Shown in pieces: positions 31,172-40,827 of a DNA stretch of 64,000 bases (position 1 is its first letter; each line of letters begins with the position of its first letter). The notes beneath the pieces are model-generated. The model did no database searches. It was not told the DNA's origin and worked only from the letters and a program-made list of their open reading frames with translations. A program made the position numbers and the translations under genes. This DNA is from Mariniblastus sp. (GTDB lineage: Bacteria > Planctomycetota > Planctomycetia > Pirellulales > Pirellulaceae): NCBI GenBank assembly GCA_023300235.1, contig JALZWN010000125.1:1-64000 (forward strand), given 5' to 3'.

Positions 31172-32067
31172 CTCAAATCACACCAATCAACAATCGGAAC
31201 GATCACCTTAGTTACAAAAGCCTGGTGAAACAGCAACGGAACTGGCAAAGCAACGACCACAATCGCCCAGACTCGATTCACCATCGAACCAGGTTCCCAC
31301 CAACCCAATTTTGAAAACTGCCGTTCCGCCCAAACCCCCAACCCTTGAATCAAAAAGTACAACATCGGCCATCCATATCCACCTCGTGCCGGCAAAGAGA
31401 TAGCTAGCTCGTGGATGACCCCCGAGAAAACAAAACCCGCGATCAAACCCGCCCCCGCGCCCCATTTCCGAGCCAGCGGCATGAACAATGTCACGTGAGC
31501 ATAATCGCGAAACGCGAGGTTCCAACGCCTGCCCCAAAACTCCGATACGCTCGTCGCAACCACAGGCCAATTCATGATCGGCGTTACCAATCGACCTCGT
31601 GATCGCAGCACTACCGCCGCCAAGTGGCTGTAACCAAAGTGCATACAAAACACGATCCCAATCATACCCAACCAACCGCCGGCGATCTCACGGCCAGCAC
31701 TCTGATTCGGATGATTCAGCACGCGTGGAACAACCAGCGTCAACAACAACGCGCCAATGACACACTTCAATCCCGCAAATGCCAATTCTCCTCGGTCACA
31801 CTTTCGCTTTGGCTGTCGCTGAAAATACTCGCTCGGCTTCAGCCCCCACCAAACGGCATACCAACCGAACCAACTTGCGAAATCGAGCTCGAACTCGTTT
31901 CCATTTCTCAAACGCCGGTCCCGATAGATCAATAGCGAGTGAGTTTTGATCGCCAAGAACAACGTGGTCGCGATTGCGATCATCGTCAGCGGTTCGTCAA
32001 AACCAGCCAACACCCACAAACCAATCAGCGGTAGCAAGTAAACAAACTGCAATAATGACATCCGCAC
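31156..32067 (-). CDS. MBOAT/wax-synthase-like membrane acyltransferase (MBOAT_2 type)
   Basis: FWGRRWNLAFRDYAHVTLFMPLARKWGAGAGLIAGFVFSGVIHELAIS: FWGRRWN and SGVIHE motifs. Confidence 0.85.
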   Translation of the reverse strand: MRMSLLQFVYLLPLIGLWVLAGFDEPLTMIAIATTLFLAIKTHSLLIYRDRRLRNGNEFELDFASWFGWYAVWWGLKPSEYFQRQPKRKCDRGELAFAGLKCVIGALLLTLVVPRVLNHPNQSAGREIAGGWLGMIGIVFCMHFGYSHLAAVVLRSRGRLVTPIMNWPVVATSVSEFWGRRWNLAFRDYAHVTLFMPLARKWGAGAGLIAGFVFSGVIHELAISLPARGGYGWPMLYFLIQGLGVWAERQFSKLGWWEPGSMVNRVWAIVVVALPVPLLFHQAFVTKVIVPIVDWCDLSWLLD

Positions 32068-32293
32068 CCATCCAATAGAGATCTACTGTAACGGCGACCA
32101 ACCACTCAATCACCAACACTAGCGCCAGCTAGCCCAACTGGCTTTTTGCCCAATCAGTAACCGGTTCGCTGATTTCAGACCATCACGATCCTTCCCCGCC
32201 AGTTCACAGCTGGTTTGGCTTGCCTCCGCCGAGCTTAAACGTTAGAAACTACGCCCGCAGCACAACTATAAACCACTTGGCCTAGTTTTTGAC

Positions 32294-32668
32294 ATGAACG
32301 ACGCACTCATCGAAGCCATTAAAAACGAATCGACCGAAGAAATTTCAGCCGCGATTCTGCAAACCGAATTTCTATGCATCGACGTATCCGATGGCGACCA
32401 AGAAGATACATCCGCGTTGGTGATGGAACTGGGCAACTTCCCCGCGATTGTAGGCTTCACCTCTGAAGACCACGCCGGCACGTTCGCCGAGTACTTCAAG
32501 GACGTTCCGCTGGACGAAAACGACGAACTCAAATGCTTCACCGTTTCCGGCCGCGAGTTTTTAACCTCACTGCCACGGCAATTCGGACTGGCGATCAACC
32601 TAGAGACCGAGCACGAGATCGTTTTCGAACCGAAGTTCACTCGGGCGTTGAAAAAAGCAGCTCACTAG
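32294..32668 (+). CDS. Small SseB-like hypothetical protein
   Basis: 124-aa ORF; FLCIDVSDG..LPAIVGFTSEDHAGTF-type pattern weakly resembles the SseB N-terminal domain. Confidence 0.5.
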   Translation: MNDALIEAIKNESTEEISAAILQTEFLCIDVSDGDQEDTSALVMELGNFPAIVGFTSEDHAGTFAEYFKDVPLDENDELKCFTVSGREFLTSLPRQFGLAINLETEHEIVFEPKFTRALKKAAH

Positions 32669-32764
32669 GAACGCTCAATCGTCCCTGTGCGTCTTTCACA
32701 TAAAGGCTTTTCACATAAAGGCTTTTAGGCATCCAACCCAGCCACGTACACCAAACCCGATACT

Positions 32765-33625
32765 CTATTCCGCCGCATCCTTCACCGAATCCGGCAGGAA
32801 CTCTTTCGACAGCTTACCCCACTTTGAGTTCACCGCCTTACTAATCGGCAACCGCAACCGATCTTGCTTGGCGGCAATTTTTTTATTGATCTTGTCGACC
32901 AACCCTTGCTCCTTCGTTTCGATCTTTTCATCAAGCAACGGACGGACATGCCGCGAGAGCTGCTGAGCGAACTCGCCGCCGGCTTTACCGACTCGATCGA
33001 TCCGGAACTCATCCACATGCACATCGGCCGAAGTCACCTTCGGCACGAACAACAGATCCGGCGGAAACGTCTTCCGATCCGTCTTCACCTCTAGCTCGAC
33101 CGCCAATCGCAGCCGAACCTGAGCATGCCCCTTCGCGGACAGGCTGTAGAGCTGCACGCCCTTGACCCATTTCGACTGACGCCCCGACACATTCAGATCC
33201 GCCAAAAATTCAACATTGAAGCCAACCGAATTATTAGGCAGCTCACGCATCTGGTTGACCGAAATAGCAAACTTCTCTTCCGCATCCCGAAGCGACACGC
33301 TGTACTTCTTCCACTCTCCGTGGTTGACCATTTTCTTTCGCTTAGTCACCTTGAACCTCAAGCCGTCGCGTTCACGCTTGAAACCGTCAAACCGTTCGGC
33401 CTGCTGCCCCCACTTTTTGGTATCAGTAAACGTATGCGGAATACTCTCCAGCACTAACCTGGTAATCAACTCATCCAGATCGCTGTTAGCTTTTTCCGGC
33501 GCGGCTTCGTTCGATTCCAGCACCTGCCCACAGGCCACACTCTGCACCAACACGCAGGCAATCACCGTCAAGCCAGCGAACCAACGCACTGACCGAGCGA
33601 TTTGAATTAAGCTGGCGACGTTCAT
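32765..33625 (-). CDS. Hypothetical secreted protein
   Basis: ORF 32765-33718; likely start MNVASLIQIARSVRWFAGLTVIACVLVQSVACGQ (signal peptide). Confidence 0.6.
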   Translation of the reverse strand: MNVASLIQIARSVRWFAGLTVIACVLVQSVACGQVLESNEAAPEKANSDLDELITRLVLESIPHTFTDTKKWGQQAERFDGFKRERDGLRFKVTKRKKMVNHGEWKKYSVSLRDAEEKFAISVNQMRELPNNSVGFNVEFLADLNVSGRQSKWVKGVQLYSLSAKGHAQVRLRLAVELEVKTDRKTFPPDLLFVPKVTSADVHVDEFRIDRVGKAGGEFAQQLSRHVRPLLDEKIETKEQGLVDKINKKIAAKQDRLRLPISKAVNSKWGKLSKEFLPDSVKDAAE

Positions 33626-33729
33626 GGATACGACACGGTGGGTTACAATAGCGAGCAGACATTGGCAAACGGCCGGGACAAGCAAGGGCTGCCCGCGATC
33701 TACCTGAGACCTAACCAAATTGTTTTATC

Positions 33730-34326
33730 ATGAATCCTCCACGTCGTCGCCTGCGATTTCAGTTTGCATGCAGCCTGCTTGCCGCTTTCGCAACGATATT
33801 GGGCCAAGGTTGCGAGCAATCGAAACGCAGAGCCATCCCTGCGCCGCTGAAAGATCCCGTCAATCAATCCTGCACCGGTCGTATCACCAAGGTTTGGGGA
33901 GGAGACAACTTTGAATTCAGCACAGGAAAAGAAACTCACTACATGCTGCTTCTCGGGGTGGATTCGCCCGACCCCGGCCAACCGTTTTATATGCAAAGCA
34001 GAAAAGAAACTGAAAAAATTGCCAGAAAAAAAGTCGTCACCGCCCACACTTTTGCCCGCGATGAGGTCATGCGAGAGATCGTAGAACTCATTGTTCCTGT
34101 CGGAAAAACAAAAGGCGACTTCGACGGCGATGAATTCAACCTTGGCGTCGAACTTATCAAACGTGGCTGGGCTCGGTACAACGGCACTCCGTTCGACGGA
34201 GCCGAAGAATTGGTCGCAGCCGAAGCGTCTGCCAAAGAACAAAAGATCGGCATCTGGGCCGAACCGAACAAACCGAAAGCCACACCAAAGAAACAAGAAA
34301 AAAAGAAGACCAAGGATGCAAACTAG
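33730..34326 (+). CDS. Thermonuclease family protein (SNase-like)
   Basis: TGRITKVWGGDNFEFSTGKETHYMLLLGVDSP...LGVELIKRGWARY..GAEELVAAEASAKEQKIGIWAE; signal/lipobox-like N-term. Confidence 0.82.
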   Translation: MNPPRRRLRFQFACSLLAAFATILGQGCEQSKRRAIPAPLKDPVNQSCTGRITKVWGGDNFEFSTGKETHYMLLLGVDSPDPGQPFYMQSRKETEKIARKKVVTAHTFARDEVMREIVELIVPVGKTKGDFDGDEFNLGVELIKRGWARYNGTPFDGAEELVAAEASAKEQKIGIWAEPNKPKATPKKQEKKKTKDAN

Positions 34327-35344
34327 CCCAGCTGAAAAAAACGAATCGATCAACCAAGAACGAAAACCCAAAAAGTTGTTTCGCTGGATACTCCTAGCCT
34401 TACTCCTGATCGGCCTCGGCCCGTACCTTTACACACGCTTACGAGCACCCAACAACCGCCTGCAAACCTTTGACCGCAGCGCGAGCAGCGACAACACAAA
34501 CAGCGAACGAACCTTCAACAACGAGCTGTCGATCGTCAGCTTCAATATCGCTCACGGCCGCGGCACCGCCAGCAGCAACTGGACCGAATCGGCAAAACCA
34601 AAACGTGAACGCATCGCCGCGATCGCAGCAGCTCTCCAAGCAATCGATGCCGACATCGTCGTCTTAAACGAAGTCGATTTTAATTCCACATGGAGCGGCG
34701 GACAAAACCAAGCCGCCGCGATCGCCAAAGCGGCCGGCTACCGCTACCACGTTCAACAACGCAACTTAGACTTTGGCTTCATCTACGGGTCTTGGCAATT
34801 TGGCAATGCAATCCTCAGCCACTACCCAATCACCGACGCTCAAATGATTGACTTCCCACCAGAAAAGGCATGGGAAGACTGGCTGGTCGGCTGTAAACGC
34901 GGCGCCATCGCATCGGTGCAACTGGCACCCAACAAAACCATTCGCGTCGGCGCAATCCATCTCGAACATCGCTCCGAAACCGTCCGCGCAGCAGGCGCGG
35001 AATTACTCACCAAACTCGGCCAAAACAAAACCGCCGGTCGCTTGATCTTGGCCGGCGATTTCAATTCGACACCCGCGGGCTTTCCTCACTCAAGACAGCC
35101 CGGCAGCACCAGCAATGCCTTAGACCTAATCCTTGCAAGCAAAGCGTTCCACTGTTACCCCGAATCGAACCCTCGCCCCGACGACTACACCTTTTCCACC
35201 ATGCAACCCAAATCCGTGATCGACTGGATCATGGTGGCTCGACAAACCAACCAAGCACAACAAACGCCGTTTACAAAATACAGCGTCATCGACACGACGC
35301 TATCAGATCATCGTTTACTGCACGCCGTAATCGAGCTCGATTAA
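34316..35344 (+). CDS. Endonuclease/exonuclease/phosphatase family protein
   Basis: LSIVSFNIAHGRG, DIVVLNEVDFNS, LILAGDFNSTP, LSDHRLLHAVIEL; ATG 34316 overlaps the SNase gene by 11 nt. Confidence 0.88.
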   Translation: MQTSPAEKNESINQERKPKKLFRWILLALLLIGLGPYLYTRLRAPNNRLQTFDRSASSDNTNSERTFNNELSIVSFNIAHGRGTASSNWTESAKPKRERIAAIAAALQAIDADIVVLNEVDFNSTWSGGQNQAAAIAKAAGYRYHVQQRNLDFGFIYGSWQFGNAILSHYPITDAQMIDFPPEKAWEDWLVGCKRGAIASVQLAPNKTIRVGAIHLEHRSETVRAAGAELLTKLGQNKTAGRLILAGDFNSTPAGFPHSRQPGSTSNALDLILASKAFHCYPESNPRPDDYTFSTMQPKSVIDWIMVARQTNQAQQTPFTKYSVIDTTLSDHRLLHAVIELD

Positions 35345-35604
35345 AATCCGGCTTCCCATAAATCGCCGATCACTTGAGTGAACCGAGGATCGTGAGAGTG
35401 CCAGTCGCCGGTGTTCCCCGCCACATTTGCGGGCACCACAGAATTTGAGATTTGCGACGCGTCAACCGACGCTTCTCGCTGGCCTTGAGCGAATGTCAGT
35501 AACGCCGCAAAGGCGGCAACGCCGATTAACTCCAAAGCCAACAACCCAACGGCTCCTCGTTTTTTACTCTTCTTACGTTTGCGACTCTTGCTGCGATTGG
35601 CCAT
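35341..35604 (-). CDS. Hypothetical small single-pass membrane protein
   Basis: Lys/Arg-rich N-term followed by a hydrophobic segment GAVGLLALELIGVAAFAALLTFA. Confidence 0.5.
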   Translation of the reverse strand: MANRSKSRKRKKSKKRGAVGLLALELIGVAAFAALLTFAQGQREASVDASQISNSVVPANVAGNTGDWHSHDPRFTQVIGDLWEAGF

Positions 35605-35922
35605 CTTGTTTCATCTCGATAAAAATACTCAGTTGCTGGGTTCGAAACTTTCAATTGCAGTTACGATGCCAAATGAATGGAACTGCGCCATAACGAAAAT
35701 TCTTGCTGAAAGTGGCGACAGACCTCCACACACTTCAAAACCAAATAACCTCCGAAAACACGGCTCATACCTCGCCGAAAGTGGCTTTGACGCGATGATA
35801 ACCATACGCGAAAAACAAATAACTAGTTCACAGGCTCTATGCCGTGATAGCATGATTTGTAAAAATTACACGATAGCACTGCTTCGAATGACCGCACGAG
35901 CGGCACTCAGATTGACAACACT

Positions 35923-38457
35923 TTGATGGCATCGGAGATCAAAATTACTTCCAGCGACTCTACCAAATCCGACAACATGCAAAACCGTCGCGACGATATC
36001 GCCGAGGCCTACTTCGAACAAATCCCGTTCGAACCCTACCCCGTCCAAGAAGAAGCGATGCTGACTTGGTTTACGTCCGAACAAGGCGTCCTTGTCTGCG
36101 CTCCAACGGGCACTGGCAAAACGCTAATCGCCGAAGCAGCTTTGTTCGAAGCATTGCACTTGGGCAAACGGGCTTACTACACCACGCCGCTAATCGCACT
36201 GACCGATCAAAAATTCCGCGACATCCAGCAGTCCGCAGTGAAGTGGGGGTTCTCCGCCGACGACGTAGGGTTAGTAACCGGCAATCGCAAAGTCAATCCG
36301 AACGCCAAAATCCTAGTCGTCGTCGCCGAGATCTTACTCAACCGACTCCTGGACACCGACGTGTTCGATTTCGATGACGTGTGGGCGGTGGTGATGGACG
36401 AATTCCATAGCTTCAACGATCGTGAACGTGGGATCGTTTGGGAGTTTGGACTGAGCATGCTGCCCAAGCACGTACGAACGCTGTTGATCTCCGCAACCGT
36501 CGGCAACAGCATGGAATTCGCCAGTTGGCTCAACCGCGTCCACGACCGCAATCTAAAACTCGTCCAAAGCCACGATCGCAAGGTGCCACTTTCCTTCCAC
36601 TGGGTCGACGACAAAATCCTACCCGACCACATCGAAGAAATGGTCTCCGGTATCGAAGAAGCTCGACAAACACCGACGCTGCTCTTTTGTTTCAATCGCT
36701 CACAATGTTGGACGGTGGCTGAAATGCTAAAAGGCAAAAAGTGCGTCGACAAAGCGCAGCAAAAAAGCCTCTCGGATGAACTCGAAAAATACGATTGGTC
36801 CAAAGGCGTCGGCCCGAAACTAAAACAGATCTTGATTCGTGGCGTCGGTGTTCACCATGCTGGCGTCCTGCCTCGATACCGCCAGATCGTGGAAAATCTA
36901 TTCCAAAAGAAACTGCTGAGCGTTTGCGTTTGCACCGAAACCCTCGCCGCCGGCCTCAACCTGCCCGCTCGTAGTATCGTGATGCCGACTTTGCTCAAAG
37001 GCCCACGCGGCAAGATGAAAGTCGTCGAAGCCGCGTCCGCTCATCAAATGTTTGGCCGAGCCGGCCGGCCGCAGTTCGATGATCGTGGCTACGTTTTCGC
37101 ACTGCCCCATGAAGACGATGTAAAAATTCTCAAGTGGAAAGAAAAATACGACTCGATCCCCGACGACACCAAGGACCCCGGACTTCGCAAAGCAAAAAAG
37201 GCACTTAAAAAGAAACAGCCTAAACGACGCGAAGGACAGCAGTACTGGACCGAGACCCAGTTTCAAAAACTAATCGAAGCCCCTTCGGCAGACCTATCCT
37301 CGCGCGGGCCGCTAACCTGGCGACTTTTAATCTACATGCTGGACCTGTCGCCCGACGTCAAACGAATCCGTAAACTACTCAACGGCCGACTAATGAAACC
37401 GGCCGATCTGAAGATCGCTCAACGCCGCTTGAACCGCCAATTAATCACACTCTGGCGAGGCGGTTACCTGACGTTGGACCCAAAGCCCCCGATCGCCGAA
37501 ATCGCCAAAGAACAAGCTGGCGAAGAACACGCCGAAGAGGTTGCCGAAACAGAAGCCGAAGACAGCCCTCCCGACCTGTCAAAATTGAGTTTTGGAGGAG
37601 GCCTTGGCGGCAGCCTGACCCTAGGCGGCTCCAGCACCCAAGCTTCCGACGAATCCAAATCGTCCGGCAAGGACAAACCTAGCAAAAAGAAATCCGCTCC
37701 CCCCGAAGACGAATCGGACTACGAGCCGATCACCGCAACGCCGACCGAAGCGTTGGACGACCTGCTAAAGCTACGCGGCGTTCATCCGTTATACGCCGTG
37801 TTCCTGATGAAACACCTTGGTATCGCCGACCGCAACGAACGCATCATGGCACTAGAGAGCCTACTAGAGCTATCACGGTCGCTCGGCCGATCCACGCGGA
37901 TTCCGCCTCACGAAGAACTCCCCCCAGGCCCGCTCGCAACAACTCGCCTAGACGAAAAACTGTTGACCTTGGGCCTGGCGTCTGCTGAAGAAATCGGTGC
38001 ACTGCCAAAAGACGAGGAAGAAGATCGCGGCTGGATCCCAGAAGAAGACTACGTTCCGCTGCTGACCTTGCCGCGAAAGCTTCAACGGTTGTTTGAATAC
38101 GATTTCCCTTCAGTGGATGACCTACGAATCAGTCCCGTCTGGGTAGCTGGCGAAGCGTTGCAGTACGGAACGGACTTCAACAAGTACATCACCGGCAACA
38201 AACTCCAGCAGCAAGAAGGCATCGTGTTCCGGCACCTGTTGCGATTGGTACTATTAATCGACGAAGTGGCAGAGTTGTGCCCAGCTGACATTTCGCACGA
38301 CCAATGGCGAGACGATTTGTACGAGATCGCCGATCAGCTCGAAGAGATGTGCCGTTTAGCCGATCCGCAAAGCACCGACCAATGGTTGGCCGATCTTCGG
38401 GCTACCGACGAAAGCAAAGCCGATAAAAAAACGAGCGAAGGATCAGGCACGAAATAA
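35923..38457 (+). CDS. DEAD/DEAH-box helicase (Ski2-like)
   Basis: VLVCAPTGTGKTLIAEAALFEAL (Walker A), VVMDEFHSFND (DEFH), LLISATVG, MFGRAGRPQFDDRGYVF. Confidence 0.92.
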   Translation: MMASEIKITSSDSTKSDNMQNRRDDIAEAYFEQIPFEPYPVQEEAMLTWFTSEQGVLVCAPTGTGKTLIAEAALFEALHLGKRAYYTTPLIALTDQKFRDIQQSAVKWGFSADDVGLVTGNRKVNPNAKILVVVAEILLNRLLDTDVFDFDDVWAVVMDEFHSFNDRERGIVWEFGLSMLPKHVRTLLISATVGNSMEFASWLNRVHDRNLKLVQSHDRKVPLSFHWVDDKILPDHIEEMVSGIEEARQTPTLLFCFNRSQCWTVAEMLKGKKCVDKAQQKSLSDELEKYDWSKGVGPKLKQILIRGVGVHHAGVLPRYRQIVENLFQKKLLSVCVCTETLAAGLNLPARSIVMPTLLKGPRGKMKVVEAASAHQMFGRAGRPQFDDRGYVFALPHEDDVKILKWKEKYDSIPDDTKDPGLRKAKKALKKKQPKRREGQQYWTETQFQKLIEAPSADLSSRGPLTWRLLIYMLDLSPDVKRIRKLLNGRLMKPADLKIAQRRLNRQLITLWRGGYLTLDPKPPIAEIAKEQAGEEHAEEVAETEAEDSPPDLSKLSFGGGLGGSLTLGGSSTQASDESKSSGKDKPSKKKSAPPEDESDYEPITATPTEALDDLLKLRGVHPLYAVFLMKHLGIADRNERIMALESLLELSRSLGRSTRIPPHEELPPGPLATTRLDEKLLTLGLASAEEIGALPKDEEEDRGWIPEEDYVPLLTLPRKLQRLFEYDFPSVDDLRISPVWVAGEALQYGTDFNKYITGNKLQQQEGIVFRHLLRLVLLIDEVAELCPADISHDQWRDDLYEIADQLEEMCRLADPQSTDQWLADLRATDESKADKKTSEGSGTK

Positions 38458-38487
38458 GATCCCGATTTCAAATGAGCCAAAAACCTA

Positions 38488-38548
38488 ACCCGAACGCGTA
38501 AGCGCGGGATTTAGCGGGGCAGAATGATCCCCGCTTACGCATTCGGGT
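38488..38548. repeat. REP-like large imperfect palindrome
   Basis: ACCCGAAcGCGTAAGCG..GGG / CCCCGCTTACGCaTTCGGGT with a 20-nt loop, in the intergenic region. Confidence 0.75.
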
Positions 38549-38647
38549 CAGGAAAAGCGGAACTTATTCCGTGACAGTTCCTAAGCGAGTTGAATGTGGT
38601 ACTGGCGCCTCCAGCCTTTACCTTCTCTACTTTCTTTACCTTCTTCT

Positions 38648-39724
38648 TCAATTCACCTGCGGGTCGTCGCCGTTGTCGAGTTTCAATTGGTCATGCAAAT
38701 AATTCGCACGCTCAATATTTCGCGCGTCAGTATCTAGCTCGCTGGAATGAATTTTTTGCAAATGAGCTGGCTGCGTTTGAATGAACAACTGATTGATATC
38801 CGGAATCTCCAGCTCACCGATCAGCCCCAACGAAACGCCCATCCGCACACGAGACAACAAATGCATCGTCTCCTCACTGCTGATCTGCTGAGCACTCCGC
38901 AGCATCCCGTAGGCTCGACTGACTTTGTCAAACAAGTCATTTTGCTTCTCGTTGATCAACACCTCACGAGCCATCCGTTCGTACTCGAGCACCTTACCGA
39001 TCACATCCTCGACCAAGTAGATTAGATCCTTTTCCGACTTCCCCAGCGTGACCTGATTGCTCACCTGATAGAAATCTCCCATCGCCTGCGTGCCTTCGCC
39101 GTAAAGCCCACGAACGACTAAGTTCATTTTCTGGGCACTGCGAAAAAACTTCTCAACTTGCTTTGTTATGACCAACGCTGGCAAATGCACCAACACGCTA
39201 ACTCGCATGCCCGTTCCAACATTCGTTGGACACGCCGTCAAATAGCCAAATTGTTCGGCGTAGGCGTAGGTGATCTTCGATTCAATCTCATCATCCAAGT
39301 GATTGATCAACTCCCAAGCACCATCTAGATCAAAACCGCTTTTGATCACTTGCAATCGCATGTGATCTTCCTCGTTAACCATCAAGCTCAATTGTTCCGG
39401 TTCGTCGATCGCGACCGACCGAGCTCCTTCAGAATTCGCGAGTTCACGGCTAATCAACTGCCGCTCAACCAACAGTTGCCGATCAAGCAAATTCAATTCA
39501 GCGACGTTGATAAAATTGAGTCGATCTAAATTTGGATTGGCGACAATACGTTCACGAACGGTCGATTCAATATTGGCTTTATCAATATCGTTGCAACGAC
39601 GAATAAACGGATAGTCTGCCAAGTTTCGCGCCAACCGAATCCGACTGCTCATCACGATATCGGATTCCGGACCGGTACCACGCAACCACTCACCACATCG
39701 ATTGACAATGTCTTCCATGCTCAT
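38648..39724 (-). CDS. mcsB: Protein arginine kinase McsB
   Basis: VMSSRIRLARNLADYPF, VNEEDHMRLQ, YLTACPTNVGTGMRVSVLVHLPAL, RGLYGEGTQAMGDFYQVSNQVTLG. Confidence 0.93.
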   Translation of the reverse strand: MSMEDIVNRCGEWLRGTGPESDIVMSSRIRLARNLADYPFIRRCNDIDKANIESTVRERIVANPNLDRLNFINVAELNLLDRQLLVERQLISRELANSEGARSVAIDEPEQLSLMVNEEDHMRLQVIKSGFDLDGAWELINHLDDEIESKITYAYAEQFGYLTACPTNVGTGMRVSVLVHLPALVITKQVEKFFRSAQKMNLVVRGLYGEGTQAMGDFYQVSNQVTLGKSEKDLIYLVEDVIGKVLEYERMAREVLINEKQNDLFDKVSRAYGMLRSAQQISSEETMHLLSRVRMGVSLGLIGELEIPDINQLFIQTQPAHLQKIHSSELDTDARNIERANYLHDQLKLDNGDDPQVN

Positions 39725-40827
39725 TGTCCGTACTCCTGAATATCCGATCGGCTCAACTGATCTTCGAGCAAACGAATGTGATCGCGGATTCTGGCCGCCT
39801 CCGAGTACTCTTCGTTTGCGATCGCTTGCGAAAGCTTGGCTCGCTTACTGGCGAGCGAAAAACATTGGAACACTCGACCAATCACATCGTTGGACACCAA
39901 TCCAGCACTCACACCGAATCGAACCCTAGAGAGCAACTGGTTGGTCAGCACTTTGTTTTCTTCACCTTCCAAAGCCAACAAGCAAAGCTGCTGCACCGCA
40001 TCGTTGACTTGCAACTGGATAATCGATTGAGGCTGTGACAACACGATCGCCCGCGCTTCACGTTCGAGATTGATGATCGGGGGCAACGCTTCTTCGACCT
40101 GACGAATCAAATCTACTTCGGTAACACCGAGCGTGTTTAGATTGCTAATTTGAAACAAATCCGCTGGCTGCTCGACCACCGACGCAGTTGTTTCCAACGA
40201 CGATCCGGCTTGGGCTGTCAACGCATTTCGAGCAATCAAGTTTTTTTGTTGCAGCGAGCGGAAAAGTTTCTCCGTTTGCTGGGTCGCGACCAAACCCGGC
40301 AAAAACACCGTCATACTAACGCGCATCGCAGTTCCGATGTCAGCGGGACTGGTCGTCAGATAACCCCATTTGTCGCTGAACGCGATCGGAAAGTGCGCTT
40401 CCACCACATCATCCAACTCGCTGGCGGTTCGCCAAGCGGCCAGCAAGTCGCCATCACTGCGAGTGACGGAAATACGAAAATGGTCCTCGTCATTGATCTC
40501 GACCGAAGCGACTGAACCGTCCGCTACCGGAACCTCAACTCCCGCGGCCTCAAACGCCTCTGGGAAATATTGCCCCGCGGCCTCACATTGATTTACCGCC
40601 GCTAGGTCCGCCAACAACTGCCGCTGCTGGACCGTAGTCGACTGCAAGCCAAAACAGACTTCTTGAAACTCCGGACAATCACCCAACCGCTCTTGAACAA
40701 GCGATTGAATCTCATCCAGTTGCTCAATTGAACAAGTACAAACGAACGGGAAGTCGGCAAGATTACGAGCCAAACTAAGGCGGCTACTAACAACGACGTC
40801 GTGGTCAACCAATCTTTTACCAATCAC
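39721..40827 (-). CDS. McsB-like ATP:guanido phosphotransferase homologue, degenerate active site, with C-terminal UVR-like segment
   Basis: VSSRLSLARNLADFPF, INDEDHFRIS, YLTTSPADIGTAMRVSMTVFLPGL, DLFQISNLNTLG; C-term AKLSQAIANEEYSEAARIRDHIRLLEDQL. Confidence 0.88.
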   Translation of the reverse strand: MIGKRLVDHDVVVSSRLSLARNLADFPFVCTCSIEQLDEIQSLVQERLGDCPEFQEVCFGLQSTTVQQRQLLADLAAVNQCEAAGQYFPEAFEAAGVEVPVADGSVASVEINDEDHFRISVTRSDGDLLAAWRTASELDDVVEAHFPIAFSDKWGYLTTSPADIGTAMRVSMTVFLPGLVATQQTEKLFRSLQQKNLIARNALTAQAGSSLETTASVVEQPADLFQISNLNTLGVTEVDLIRQVEEALPPIINLEREARAIVLSQPQSIIQLQVNDAVQQLCLLALEGEENKVLTNQLLSRVRFGVSAGLVSNDVIGRVFQCFSLASKRAKLSQAIANEEYSEAARIRDHIRLLEDQLSRSDIQEYGQ

